Below are positions 55,932-64,000 of a stretch of 64,000 nt of DNA, in pieces. The number at the start of each line of letters is the position of its first letter. Position 1 is the first letter of the stretch. Both the position numbers and the translations under genes were made by a program. The notes beneath the pieces were generated by a model. The model was given only the letters and a program-made list of their open reading frames with translations, searched no databases and was not told where the DNA came from. Source of the stretch: Microvirga guangxiensis (GTDB lineage: Bacteria > Pseudomonadota > Alphaproteobacteria > Rhizobiales > Beijerinckiaceae); contig NZ_FMVJ01000010.1 in NCBI RefSeq assembly GCF_900102135.1, positions 62,001-126,000 of the forward strand, in the 5' to 3' direction.

Positions 55932-56396
55932 ATGGCCCTGACAAATACCGAGCGGCAGCGGATCTATCGCGAAAAGCTGAAGGCAGGGGCTACACGGACA
56001 GAAGCCCTTGAAGCAGAGAATGCTGCGCTCAAGCAGCAGCTGGAACAGAGCCGCCGCGTGATTGATGAGCTCCGGACGGCCAACCACCAAGCTGTAGTAC
56101 CCAAATTCGATATCCCGGAAGGCACCGCCGCAGTCATCTGCTTGTCTGCGCACGAGGTGCATCGCTTAAATCGCATGAAGAAGTGCCGTCAGTTTCTCCC
56201 TGATGGGCGGCGCCCGCTGGCCTTCGACACGTACCGGGTGCTCGGGCTGAACATTTCGGGCTGGGAACGTATGCCGCTAGAGTTCCTGGCTAAGTTCGGC
56301 CTGCTCGATGCTGCACGCATATGGAAGAAGCAGGAGGCGTCAGCGCTCCGACGGATCAATATCACTGAGTTTGGCTTTGATCCCTGGGAAAGCTGA
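55932..56396 (+). CDS. hypothetical protein with N-terminal basic/coiled-coil region
   Basis: 154 residues from ATG 55932 with GGGAGAG upstream; the open frame back to 55785 lies in the repeat array. The start MALTNTERQRIYREKLKAGA is a motif shared by many small alphaproteobacterial proteins that look like phage or plasmid DNA-binding proteins. A coiled coil follows (TEALEAENAALKQQLEQSRR). The C-terminal half is globular (AAVICLSAHEVHRLNRMKKC, then PLAFDTYRVLGLNISGW). I do not know the family. Because it follows the repeat array directly, it may bind it. Confidence 0.65.
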   Translation: MALTNTERQRIYREKLKAGATRTEALEAENAALKQQLEQSRRVIDELRTANHQAVVPKFDIPEGTAAVICLSAHEVHRLNRMKKCRQFLPDGRRPLAFDTYRVLGLNISGWERMPLEFLAKFGLLDAARIWKKQEASALRRINITEFGFDPWES

Positions 56397-56950
56397 CATT
56401 TGTCCCAATCCACCGAGAACGGCGCGAGTGCGCTTGAAGAGCTTAGGGCAGGCGAAGCGGTACATCCGCGCTTCGCCTGCCTCGTAGGAGCCGCTGATCC
56501 GCCCCGCATGACCGGAATCGGCCCAAGCATGCTCAACCAAATATGGTTAACAAAAGGTTACAAACTACTGAAATAAAGGCCAATATTCTTGGGAACCCAA
56601 GCTGGGCAGCACCGTTGTTGAAGCTGTTTGGCAACGGGTTCAAGGATGATGACTGCTTCAAACAATGGCATAGCTTTGATCAAAGAAGCCCAGGCGGCTC
56701 GGGTTCGAGCTCATATCCGTGGCATGCTCTCCCGGCTGCAGTTGCACCATCGCAATCTCATTAAGGAGGCTGCATAGAGAAAACCCCGCACGGGAGAGAG
56801 GCGGACGGGGTTCTCTTTGAAGGCTTGGTACGCTACTCAGCCTGCACTATATGTAGCTGAAGAGGGTAAAGAGCTCGTTGTCCTAGTCGAGACCTGCGAT
56901 CCTCAAGAGGTCCGTGATTACCCGCATCCCAGGAAGGCCGACGCTTCTAT
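56397..56950. other. 554-base stretch with a terminator-like hairpin and no gene
   Basis: No convincing coding frame. It contains the hairpin listed at 56776-56816. The right part (56820-56950) looks like a gene remnant but shows no known motif. Confidence 0.4.
56776..56816. terminator. hairpin, AGAGAAAACCCCG ... CGGGGTTCTCT
   Basis: An 11-base near-perfect stem (two extra A in the left arm) around a 17-base loop, followed by TTGA. Possible terminator or attenuator; orientation not clear. Confidence 0.4.
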
Positions 56951-57681
56951 CTATGAGGGTACTGCGGCCGCTCCGTCCCGCTCCGGCTGCTGGTGACGGA
57001 ACAATTTGCCGAGCCAAGTGCGGAGGTACCTTGCCATTGCCGTTTCTGCGGCTTCGCTTGGTTCTTTAAGCCAATCGATCAGCCGCAGTGGCAGGTCTAT
57101 ATCCTTGCAGTCAGGATGAAGACGTTCGAGGAAAGCGATAGCACCAACCGTCAAGGCAAGACGCTCAGAACGCGAGGGATCTCGATGGGACGTCGACCCA
57201 TCGGGGAAACTCCAAAATGCATTAGAGCTTGCTAGCGTTCTAACGCACCTGCCTTTCTTTGGCTGATGGTCTGAGGTCCTCAATATTTCGACTGAGCCCC
57301 TCAACCCAGCTAGAGAGCCGTGCCAGTGGGGAGGAAGTGTTCTGCTTGAGTATCGACCAGTCCCAACCCACGGATGAACCTCCTCGATTGGAAGTCCCTC
57401 ATTCTGTCGCGCACCGATACGGTAGAGCATTTGGACTGCGGATGGATTCGCAAGTTCGTCTTCCATCTCGAGGCAGAAAATGGTCGAAGAAAGCCCTCTA
57501 AATCGCTCGCATCACGTCGACTGGCTACAATAGCGTGCAGCTTCCAGTTCCAGAAGAAGTGCTCCTCCAAACGTCGCGCCAATAGCTCCTTAAGAAAGTT
57601 CTCGCGATCAATCTCGACTGGAGGAAGATCCAGGCGGCTGCGCCCTATAACCTGTCCAATCCAAAATGGAGACGAGCTCAC
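56951..57681 (-). pseudogene. possible degraded gene
   Basis: Two overlapping minus-strand frames (56951-57466 and 57310-57681) each look partly protein-like: the first has RLALTVGAIAFLERLHPDCK then PLRLIDWLKEPSEAAETAMA, the second KELLARRLEEHFFWNWKLHA from a GTG at 57681. They may be halves of one gene joined by a frameshift near 57450. No family is recognised. Confidence 0.3.
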
Positions 57682-57757
57682 TCACGTATTCGGAGCCTTT
57701 GAGTTGGACATCCAGCCGGAAACACCGGACAACCCGGCATCCGTCAGGATTGCCCTC

Positions 57758-57904
57758 ATGCGCTATACCCGGGCCGAGGACGGACGTCTGCTCATCACTC
57801 CGGAGTGCGCTTCCTTCGAGGAAGTGGAAGGGCAGATCAATTCCCTTCAGGACGAGTTGGACGAGATCTGGGAACGAGCCCGCCGAGCCTTCCAAGTCGC
57901 CTAG
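57758..57904 (+). CDS. small hypothetical protein
   Basis: 48 residues from ATG 57758 (AGGA nine bases upstream), reading MRYTRAEDGRLLITPECASF and then EEVEGQINSLQDELDEIWER. The open frame starts further up (to 57374) and reads plausibly from about 57660 (AFELDIQPETPDNPASVR), so a longer product is possible. Short helical proteins like this one occur often beside toxin-antitoxin genes. No function is known. It lies 85 bases before the HigB-like gene. Confidence 0.45.
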   Translation: MRYTRAEDGRLLITPECASFEEVEGQINSLQDELDEIWERARRAFQVA

Positions 57905-57932
57905 AGGGCATCGCCCCTTTTAGGGACTCAAG

Positions 57933-57983
57933 AAACTACTGGCTGCCATTATCCCACCCTTGACGGAACTACTGGCTACCAGT
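57933..57983. promoter_or_regulatory. repeated operator upstream of higBA
   Basis: ACTACTGGCTGCCA at 57935-57948 recurs as ACTACTGGCTACCAGT at 57968-57983. The second copy includes the perfect palindrome ACTGG-CTA-CCAGT (57971-57983), ending seven bases before the toxin ATG. A related GCTGGTAGC lies at 58397-58405 before the antitoxin gene. These are probable sites for autoregulation by the antitoxin. Confidence 0.65.
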
Positions 57984-57989
57984 ACCGTT

Positions 57990-58370
57990 ATGACCATGCA
58001 AACCGTCATCCAGACCCCGACCTTCCTTGCAGACGCCAAGGCCGCAGGCTTGGAGGATGGTGAGCTTGCCGACATGGTCGCGACCATCGCCGCCAATCCG
58101 CAGATAGGGGACATCATCCCCGGGACGGGTGGGGCGCGTAAGGTCCGGTTCGGAGGCAAGGGCAAAGGCAAGTCTGGGGCCTATAGGGTCATCACCTATT
58201 ACGCCGCTGAAGACGTGCCCGTGTTCCTCCTCGCGTTGGTGGATAAAGGCCAGCGGGCCGACATCAGCCAAGCAGACAGGAACGCCCTTCGCCAGATCCT
58301 TGGCACCCTTGCGGACGAGTACAGGGAAGGCGTCCGCAAGAAGCTGCGCACCACAAAGGCGCGGCGATGA
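57990..58370 (+). CDS. higB: type II toxin, RelE/HigB-like
   Basis: 126 residues from ATG 57990 (57996 also possible). The family hallmark is GDIIPGTGGARKVRFGGKGK then GKSGAYRVITYY, with PVFLLALVDKGQRADIS after it, as in HigB2-type ribosome-dependent mRNA interferases. The strongly basic stretch supplies the RNA contacts. The antitoxin follows 36 bases downstream, the typical HigBA order (toxin first). The operator repeat upstream supports autoregulation. Confidence 0.85.
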   Translation: MTMQTVIQTPTFLADAKAAGLEDGELADMVATIAANPQIGDIIPGTGGARKVRFGGKGKGKSGAYRVITYYAAEDVPVFLLALVDKGQRADISQADRNALRQILGTLADEYREGVRKKLRTTKARR

Positions 58371-58406
58371 CTTCTTGAGAACATGCGAAACTGAGAGCTG
58401 GTAGCT

Positions 58407-58703
58407 ATGGCATCCCTTGGAAAACGTCTCCTTCAGGCAGCGGAAGAAGCCCGGGCCATTGCTCGCGGTGAGGCCGATCCGTCCACCTACAAGGTCCACG
58501 TACCCGCAGAAATTGACGTGAAGGCCATCCGCCAGGGCCTACGCATGACGCAGGCTGAATTCTCAGCCCGGTACGGCTTCCCGCTTGGCACCCTTCGCGA
58601 TTGGGAACAGGGCAAGGGCAAACCGGACACCTCCGCCCGGGTGCTTCTCCTCGTCATCTCGAAGGAGCCCCAAGCCGTCGAACGCGCCCTTCACGCCGCA
58701 TAG
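58407..58703 (+). CDS. higA: HigA-type antitoxin, XRE helix-turn-helix
   Basis: 98 residues. The helix-turn-helix is AIRQGLRMTQAEFSARYGFP then LGTLRDWEQGKGKPDTSAR, the HigA2 pattern, with a short helical tail (VLLLVISKEPQAVERAL). It neutralises the HigB-like toxin by binding it and represses the operon through the operator repeats. The N-terminal extension (LLQAAEEARAIARGEADPS) probably wraps the toxin. Confidence 0.87.
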   Translation: MASLGKRLLQAAEEARAIARGEADPSTYKVHVPAEIDVKAIRQGLRMTQAEFSARYGFPLGTLRDWEQGKGKPDTSARVLLLVISKEPQAVERALHAA

Positions 58704-58711
58704 GATTACAC

Positions 58712-58920
58712 ATGGTCAAGACATGGCACTCCGCCCCGGGAGACAACTAAACCTGCCCGAGTTGCGGGGCAGTGTACACGGTGACTCTTCACCGCCTCCC
58801 CACACGGGACAAGGATTCCGCTGATTGTGAGTGTTGCGGCCACGTGATGGCGGAATGGAATGACACCGAGGTTCCATCCTTCAAGTTGATCGAGACGCCC
58901 AAGAAGCAGGCTAGAGCATC
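58712..58920 (+). pseudogene. small zinc-ribbon protein, interrupted by TAA
   Basis: ATG 58712 opens MVKTWHSAPGDN, then TAA at 58748-58750, and the frame goes on with TCPSCGAVYTVTLHRLP and ECCGHVMAEWNDTEVPSFKL. The two Cys pairs (CPSC, CECC) form a zinc ribbon. A TAC to TAA change explains the break. The 3' end runs into the IS630 relic near 58921. Function unknown. Confidence 0.6.
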
Positions 58921-58926
58921 GGACGC

Positions 58927-59196
58927 TTATACGGACGCATATCCTGCGGCCCTGAGATGGTTCCAGCGTTCTTCTGGCTCGAACAAGTTGCAGATGTCAC
59001 CGCGCGCTCGCCAGAGCGCATCGACAGTTCGGGCTTCGGCTTTGCACAGGTACGCCTTGATCTTGGCAAAGGCCTGTTTAATCGGGTTCAAGTCCGGCCT
59101 GTAAGGTGGCAGGGACAATAACTAAGCTCCTTGCCTCTTCAGGCATTGGGCGGCCCTTTCATTCTTGTGAGCCGCGAGGTTGCCGAGGATCACCAC
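58927..59196 (-). pseudogene. IS630-family transposase C-terminal remnant
   Basis: About 90 codons in one frame: VVILGNLAAHKNERAAQCLK, a stop (TAG, 59122-59124), then [20 protein letters not shown] and [20 protein letters not shown]. The SLPPYxPDLNPI motif is diagnostic of IS630/Tc1-type transposases. The catalytic Asp expected in VVLDNLGSHK is Gly here, and the N-terminal two thirds are missing. Dead fragment. Confidence 0.85.
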
Positions 59197-59349
59197 GCGC
59201 CTTGGTGCAAGCTCACGGCCCAGGTCTTCTCCACATTGAACGAGCTTGCGATCGAGGCGGTTCGGACCCGAGCAGAGCGGATCACCGACGAGGCCATTGA
59301 GGCGTGGCGGCCGGCTGTCGATAAGGAGGCTGCCTTCTCATGACGGGTG

Positions 59350-59395
59350 GCACTTCATGTGACACTGAGAACGGCGTCAGTCTCACATGAAGTGC
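59350..59395. repeat. 19-base inverted repeat (large hairpin)
   Basis: GCACTTCATGTGACACTGA at 59350-59368 and TCAGTCTCACATGAAGTGC at 59377-59395 are inverted copies (18 of 19) around GAACGGCG. A third half-site, CATGAAGTGC, lies near 59434, and ATCGGCTTCCAA near 59400-59411 matches the right end of the IS21 at 47664. It may be the end of a lost transposable element or a strong transcription terminator. The flanking 59205-59343 piece looks like the tail of a lost gene. Confidence 0.7.
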
Positions 59396-59556
59396 ACAAA
59401 TCGGCTTCCAAATCGACCGGTCCCATCATGAAGTGCAAATCAACACCACTGCCCCATGAGCTGACAAAGCGTGTTTGCGCTGAACGGCGCGCGCTTTTAG
59501 GGATTAGGGAAATGTGATGATGACAAGAGCGAAGATATTTCTCTCGTGTGCGGTGC

Positions 59557-62076
59557 TTAGGGCTTTGGCGGAGTCGGAGGCATCAGCGGGGGCGGAGGAT
59601 CGGGATCCTCGAAGCTGCGCCAGATGTCACCTTCCTCCGGCGCGTCGTTGAGGACGTCCGCAAGGCCCTTTTTATATTCCTTGGGGACCTTGTCCTTTCC
59701 CCACATCGTGTTTGCGGAATAGGCGTCGAGATCTAGGTCTGTCGTCTTGCGAATGTTGCGGACGATCCCTTCCTTAAGCACGCTGTTGTCGCGTCCGGTG
59801 AGGATCCGCAAATTGTCGGCGCTAAACGCTTCTAGCGGGTTTTCGACCTTGCGCTTCACATGGTCAAGGCTGCACTTCATTTTGACGCCCGCGAGGGTCA
59901 AGTCCGGGGCAGAACCTGCGGACGTGCCCTCGAACCTAATCCCAAGTTCCTTGAGCTCCTTCACTAGCGCATTGTCGCTCCGGACGCTCTTCCAAAAGGC
60001 CTTGCGGATATCGTCCCACCTCTTCTTGACGATGCCCTTGATTTCCTTCCTCAACGCGTGCGGCAGCAAATTGAGCACGTCTTGATCGAGGATGTTTTTG
60101 TCGAGCTTCTTCTTGACCTCATTCCATAGCTTTGGATTGTGCTGAAGGCCGTTCTTGATCGCGGTCTTGATCTCATCGACATACTGCTTCTGAAGGTTCT
60201 TGGGCCAGTGCTGCGCGATTCGAGGGATCTCGGAAATCTTGTCGCGAAAGAGCTTCTTGACAGCTTCGACGCCACTGAGCCTGTCGAAACTCTTGCCTTT
60301 CCGGTTTCCGAGCCGGACCTTCCGCTTGCTTAGTTTCTTCAGCTCAACCTCATGGGCGAGGATCTGCTTCTCTTGCTCGGCAGTGAACTTCTTGGGCTTC
60401 TGCGCCTTAGGTACATGCGGCCCACGACCAGACCTGACCTTCGGCACTTTCTTCTTTGGGATGACCTTCGCGTGCGGAATGAGCCCCTGACGCGTCTTCC
60501 AAGCCGCCTGCACCTTACGAACGCTTCTTGTTCCAGCCTTCCCAACCATGCGCGCAAGGCCACGTGAAGGAACTAGGATGGTAGAAGGATTGCCTAGAGC
60601 ACCGACTGCCATCTGCAGCTTCTCATTGCCAGTATATTTGTAGACAATGTCTGCCGCGAGCTCGGCGACCTGATCCTCGATGAGCTCCTCGATAAGCCCA
60701 CTGATCCCGCCGGTGATGAAGACGTGCGTATACTGGAGCAAGTCGAAGAAGGCAGGAATGAGGACGAGGAGATGCTGCGTCCCTTCCAGTAGCTGATCAA
60801 CGAGATACTGATCGAGCCATTTGCCTGCAACTGTCATGTCAACGTGGAAAAGGTGATGCTCAATGCCCTCAATGCTGACAATCAGCCCTCGTCCTTCGAC
60901 GAGGACGAGACTTGCGGAGCTGCCGATCTTGCCCCGCTTCACGGAGCGCGCGGCTGCCGCAAGATTCCCAGTAATCCACATGGTCCGGTCCAGGATCGAT
61001 GGCTCAGCAATGATCTGGTCGGCGACGCCGTCGCGCTCTTTGGACGACAGCAACCGGATGCCCCTACTGTCCGCGAACAGCAAAAGGTATATATGGAGGG
61101 CTGAAAGCCCAATGAAGTTCACGCCGCCGGCACGCGCCCCGTCATTGGCGAACGGATAGAGGCGGTCAGCGTAGTCGCTGAAATAGTAAGACGTCATCAG
61201 CGGGTGGAGGAGGAGGTCAATCTCCTCAAGGCGAAGAAAGCTAGTCTGGACCTTATGATAGCCGCAATTGATCGCCGTCATGACCGCGCGCTGGATACTG
61301 ATCAAATAGATTTCGTTGAATAGCCAAGCGTGAAGCGAGTGCGGGCGAGCGCTTAGCCTGACGACCGTGTCGCGGCTCCATTTGAGGATCTGGAAGGCAC
61401 GAGCGACGTCCTGCACCTGGCTCGCCCAGCGGCCAAATTCATTGAGCGCCTTTTCGGCACCCTCCGGATCCTTCCGGACGATCAGCTCGTAGTACAAGGC
61501 ACCAATCTTCGTATCATATTCCTTCTTGAGCGGCTCGCTGAGCGCCGGCTGGAAGGCGAGCATCTGATGCTCCTCTTCGGGCGGGAGACCGTTCTTCAGT
61601 GCATAGAGGTCTACTAGGATCTCAAAGAAGGTGAGGCTCTGCCGCTTGAGCTTGATTTTCTCGGTGAGCTTCAAGCGAATGTTCGAGGTGAGCACGCTGT
61701 TGTCTCGTTGAAGCCGATCGAAACGCGCGCGGAACCGATCGCCTCGCTCTGCCACCAGAGTGGGCCGATTGAGCAGCTTCAGCGCTTCCTGTAACCACGG
61801 GTCATAAAAGAGCGAAGCTTCGATCCGCTGGGTGACCAGCAACTCGAACGTGCTGCCCGAGATGTAGACAGCGTCCTTGCCGCCCTGCTGCTCGAGCTTC
61901 TCATGATCGTCGTAATAGACGCTGAGCATTGCGTCGAGCGCTTCCTCGGTGGTGTTCCGCTTGACGAACTTCCTAAGACGGTCGTGATATGGCTGGGTCT
62001 GCTCGGCCGTGCGCATGGCCGTGGCGAGTGCTTGGTGCAAATGGTCACGGAACGCTTCGTCGACCCGGCGGGCCAT
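59557..62076 (-). CDS. very large protein, possible effector with C-terminal HNH-like domain
   Basis: 839 residues from ATG 62076 (GGGCGGG upstream; a GTG one codon earlier). Residues 1-410 are helical with no family I know (DRLRKFVKRNTTEEALDAML, RIEASLFYDPWLQEALKLLN). About 330-500 contain hydrophobic helices (LSALHIYLLLFADS, LLVLIPAFFDLLQYTHVFIT). From 535 the protein is very basic (VIPKKKVPKVRSGRG, KLSKRKVRLGNRKG). The last 100 residues contain KCSLDHVKRKVENP, SADNLRILTGRDN and a proline-rich tail. Asp-His with a later Asn-Leu and Asn matches the HNH-nuclease fold of polymorphic toxins; this is inference. It follows the next gene by 6 bases, in the same operon. Confidence 0.6.
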   Translation of the reverse strand: MARRVDEAFRDHLHQALATAMRTAEQTQPYHDRLRKFVKRNTTEEALDAMLSVYYDDHEKLEQQGGKDAVYISGSTFELLVTQRIEASLFYDPWLQEALKLLNRPTLVAERGDRFRARFDRLQRDNSVLTSNIRLKLTEKIKLKRQSLTFFEILVDLYALKNGLPPEEEHQMLAFQPALSEPLKKEYDTKIGALYYELIVRKDPEGAEKALNEFGRWASQVQDVARAFQILKWSRDTVVRLSARPHSLHAWLFNEIYLISIQRAVMTAINCGYHKVQTSFLRLEEIDLLLHPLMTSYYFSDYADRLYPFANDGARAGGVNFIGLSALHIYLLLFADSRGIRLLSSKERDGVADQIIAEPSILDRTMWITGNLAAAARSVKRGKIGSSASLVLVEGRGLIVSIEGIEHHLFHVDMTVAGKWLDQYLVDQLLEGTQHLLVLIPAFFDLLQYTHVFITGGISGLIEELIEDQVAELAADIVYKYTGNEKLQMAVGALGNPSTILVPSRGLARMVGKAGTRSVRKVQAAWKTRQGLIPHAKVIPKKKVPKVRSGRGPHVPKAQKPKKFTAEQEKQILAHEVELKKLSKRKVRLGNRKGKSFDRLSGVEAVKKLFRDKISEIPRIAQHWPKNLQKQYVDEIKTAIKNGLQHNPKLWNEVKKKLDKNILDQDVLNLLPHALRKEIKGIVKKRWDDIRKAFWKSVRSDNALVKELKELGIRFEGTSAGSAPDLTLAGVKMKCSLDHVKRKVENPLEAFSADNLRILTGRDNSVLKEGIVRNIRKTTDLDLDAYSANTMWGKDKVPKEYKKGLADVLNDAPEEGDIWRSFEDPDPPPPLMPPTPPKP

Positions 62077-62085
62077 CACCCGCCC

Positions 62086-64000
62086 TCAGTTGGGATCGTC
62101 AATCGGTACCGTCGGTCCTGCAGCGATCCCTGTGATCACCACCTTCTTGTCAATGTCTGGATCGTCGAGTTCGTCGTTGAGGATGCGATGGGCGAGCAGC
62201 AAGTTTCTTAGCGCCGCAGAGCGCACGTTCTCCTGAGTGAGCTTAACCTCCATCGAACGCTGCAACCGCTTAAGGCCCTCATGAAGCGAGGTGCTGGCGG
62301 GGAGAGCCTCGATGTATAGCGAGCCAGTCGGAACTATTATCTCCTCGCCGTCTCGAAGCGGCGACTTCAGGAGTCGGGCATACTGCCGCCCGAGCTGGTC
62401 CTTGATCTTGTTGAACTCCAGCGTGGTCAGTCCTTCTTTCAGGCGCACCACATACTCGGCGAACTCATCGAGTGTCCAATTACCAACGTCGTCGGGATCG
62501 GTGAGCTCCTCGAATCCGCGGAGCACATAAGGCTCCATCATGAACTCGGTGAGCGGATTGGATTCCCTGAGTGCATACATCGCATAATTGCCGAAGTAGC
62601 CTTTCGCCTCGTTGAGGTGAGCGACCTTCCCCAGTGGTTCCGTTCCAGCAAGCGAAAATTTGGAGATGACGGTCGCTTCGTAGATCTTGGTCGGCTCGTT
62701 TGGCCCTGCATTGCGATGAACATAGGGGTTCATCGCGTCCTCGACCGGCTCGAACGCCCCGAAGTTGTATTGGCTCTCGTCCTTGAATCTCGGGACCGGC
62801 GTCTCGTGCAGTTCAAGGAACATCTGGTCAGGCGGCTGATGACTCCAGATCTGCTGCATGTAATATGTGATGTTCTGCTTCAAATGGATGCGGAGCCTCA
62901 GCACCATTGCACGTTGGTTCTTGTTATCAGCAAGTAGCCTCGCATAACTCTCGGTGAGAGCGTTGAGTGCAGTGACTTCACGCTCCACGCGCATCAGCAT
63001 GTCGCGTTCTTCCTCGATCGACCGCTGGATGGTTTCCTTAAGCGTATCGAGGCGATTGTCGCCGACATTGGGTTGGTCGGGGTTGAGGAAGTCCCCGACC
63101 GCTTCCATCGCATCCTCGCTAAGCTCGATCGCCGAGCCGATACCCGGGATGCTGCGCACGATGCTTCCGAAAAGTCCTCCGCCTCCGCCACCACCTTCCG
63201 CGCGACGCGCGGCGGTCACCAGCATCGATTTCTCTAGCATCGAGCGGTAGCTGGCAGTCCGTTCGCGGACGATCTTCAGCTGCTGCTTTAATTCGGCAAG
63301 GATCTGCCGCTGCTGGATGATGTTGGTCTTCAGCTCCTCGATCGCGACCTGATCGCCAACGATGCGACTGCAGAGATAGTCGAGCGCCGGAACGAAGCTG
63401 TCGTCGAGAAGGACGCGCCTCAGGATCCAGTCGTGCGACATAATCCAGCTTTCATTGATCTCGTGCGGTGCTGGCATCTCCAGAGCGACAAAAACGACGG
63501 GCGTCAGCCGGTGGAGGCGCTCGCTAATCCGGTAGCGGCGCTGGAGTTCGTAGAAGATGAAGGTGACGGCGAGCTCATCATTGGGATTGCTGAGTTCGCC
63601 CGTCTCTACCGTCTCATACTCGTCCGACTCTTCGGTGGTGACCTCGACGTTGTATTCGTCCTTAAACTCCTGCGCGGCCTTGATGACTGATTCTCGGAAG
63701 CTTTTCTTGGCCTGGTCGCTATTCTGACTGGCTTCGCGGCCGAACGACATCTTGGAGGTAGGGCCCGTTCCTCCCGGCGTCGACTGCTCGGCGCTCATCT
63801 CGAAATGCGTCTTGGTCTGAGCCTTGGAGACGATATCCTGCTCCAGGCGCGAAGTCTGCGCCATCTCATCCTTGCGGATCACGAGATGGTTCTTGACTTC
63901 TTTCTCCGCGCGCCTCGTCTTACGGCGAATAGTCTTGGTATAGCGCTGCACCTCCTTAGGGGCGAGCGTCAGCGTCTTGGCGATGCGCCCGGCCTGATAG
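62086..64000 (-). CDS. very large protein of unknown family, 5' end outside the window
   Basis: At least 638 residues; the frame stays open past the window edge at 64000 (GTG 63951 is internal). Two charged N-terminal stretches (VQRYTKTIRRKTRRAEKEVK, LEQDIVSKAQTKTHFEMS) precede a globular block (VTFIFYELQRRYRISERLHR, LTPVVFVALEMPAPHEINES). Around residues 230-350 lie coiled coils (IIQQRQILAELKQQLKIVRE) broken by a seven-Gly linker. A second globular block (NFGAFEPVEDAMNPYVHRN) and a helical end follow. No catalytic motif was seen. It lies directly upstream of the possible effector and could be its carrier, chaperone or a structural part of a delivery apparatus. That is inference. Confidence 0.6.
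   Translation of the reverse strand, partial: YQAGRIAKTLTLAPKEVQRYTKTIRRKTRRAEKEVKNHLVIRKDEMAQTSRLEQDIVSKAQTKTHFEMSAEQSTPGGTGPTSKMSFGREASQNSDQAKKSFRESVIKAAQEFKDEYNVEVTTEESDEYETVETGELSNPNDELAVTFIFYELQRRYRISERLHRLTPVVFVALEMPAPHEINESWIMSHDWILRRVLLDDSFVPALDYLCSRIVGDQVAIEELKTNIIQQRQILAELKQQLKIVRERTASYRSMLEKSMLVTAARRAEGGGGGGGLFGSIVRSIPGIGSAIELSEDAMEAVGDFLNPDQPNVGDNRLDTLKETIQRSIEEERDMLMRVEREVTALNALTESYARLLADNKNQRAMVLRLRIHLKQNITYYMQQIWSHQPPDQMFLELHETPVPRFKDESQYNFGAFEPVEDAMNPYVHRNAGPNEPTKIYEATVISKFSLAGTEPLGKVAHLNEAKGYFGNYAMYALRESNPLTEFMMEPYVLRGFEELTDPDDVGNWTLDEFAEYVVRLKEGLTTLEFNKIKDQLGRQYARLLKSPLRDGEEIIVPTGSLYIEALPASTSLHEGLKRLQRSMEVKLTQENVRSAALRNLLLAHRILNDELDDPDIDKKVVITGIAAGPTVPIDDPN

Overview
The window reads as an accessory, insertion-sequence-rich stretch of a high-GC alphaproteobacterium. 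Hyphomicrobiales, and within them a Methylobacteriaceae/Microvirga-like genome, is my best guess. This rests on the style of the LysR, GlxA and RegA-like regulators, on the IS6/IS701/IS21 mix and on codon use; there is no rRNA or tRNA gene to confirm it. About 52 protein genes look intact. Around them lie three IS6-family elements, one IS701-family element, two IS21-family elements, an IS630 relic and at least seven broken genes, so the region has been assembled and eroded by transposition.

Layout. (1) 1-5606: an ABC importer (permease, binding protein, ATPase) followed by a dual-specificity-type phosphatase and two inositol-monophosphatase-family enzymes, probably one uptake and dephosphorylation unit. 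(2) 5672-7437: two IS6 elements. (3) 7541-12779: a streptothricin-acetyltransferase-like GNAT, a TetR/VOC pair with two operators, two small unknown genes, and a LysR gene divergent from a class-IV aminotransferase. (4) 12895-14310: an IS701 element with a visible target duplication. (5) 14412-19556: a LysR-controlled acid-sugar operon (DUF1537 kinase, PdxA2 fused to an extra barrel domain, cupin, cyclase). (6) 20131-34955: a respiratory/stress island. It has a CopD-like membrane protein, a membrane protein, a cytochrome-bd-superfamily subunit carrying its own c-type heme site, a partner membrane subunit, a RegB/RegA-like redox two-component pair, a peroxiredoxin-like protein and a PepSY membrane protein. 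On both sides lies a GlxA-type AraC regulator divergent from DJ-1/PfpI enzymes of the isonitrile-hydratase type. (7) 35262-50077: a dead SnoaL gene, an IS21 with a frameshifted istA, an APH(3')-I-like aminoglycoside phosphotransferase, a dead MFS gene, an SDR, an EamA exporter with a nitroreductase and its LysR regulator, a GNAT-like protein, a DHA2 drug exporter with an XRE/MmyB-type regulator, and a second, intact IS21. (8) 50072-54185: a crotonase remnant, two acyl-CoA dehydrogenases and an aldehyde dehydrogenase. (9) 54543-59556: the third IS6, a repeat array, small unknown genes, a HigB/HigA toxin-antitoxin pair and an IS630 relic. (10) 59557-64000: two very large proteins of unknown family on the minus strand, the downstream one ending in what may be an HNH-like effector domain.

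Most promising for follow-up are the c-heme bd-type oxidase with its RegBA-like pair inside the GlxA/DJ-1 bracket, and the two large proteins at the right edge. The repeat array at 55456-55819 and the PdxA-barrel fusion come next. All functions are inferred from sequence reading alone; no database search was run.
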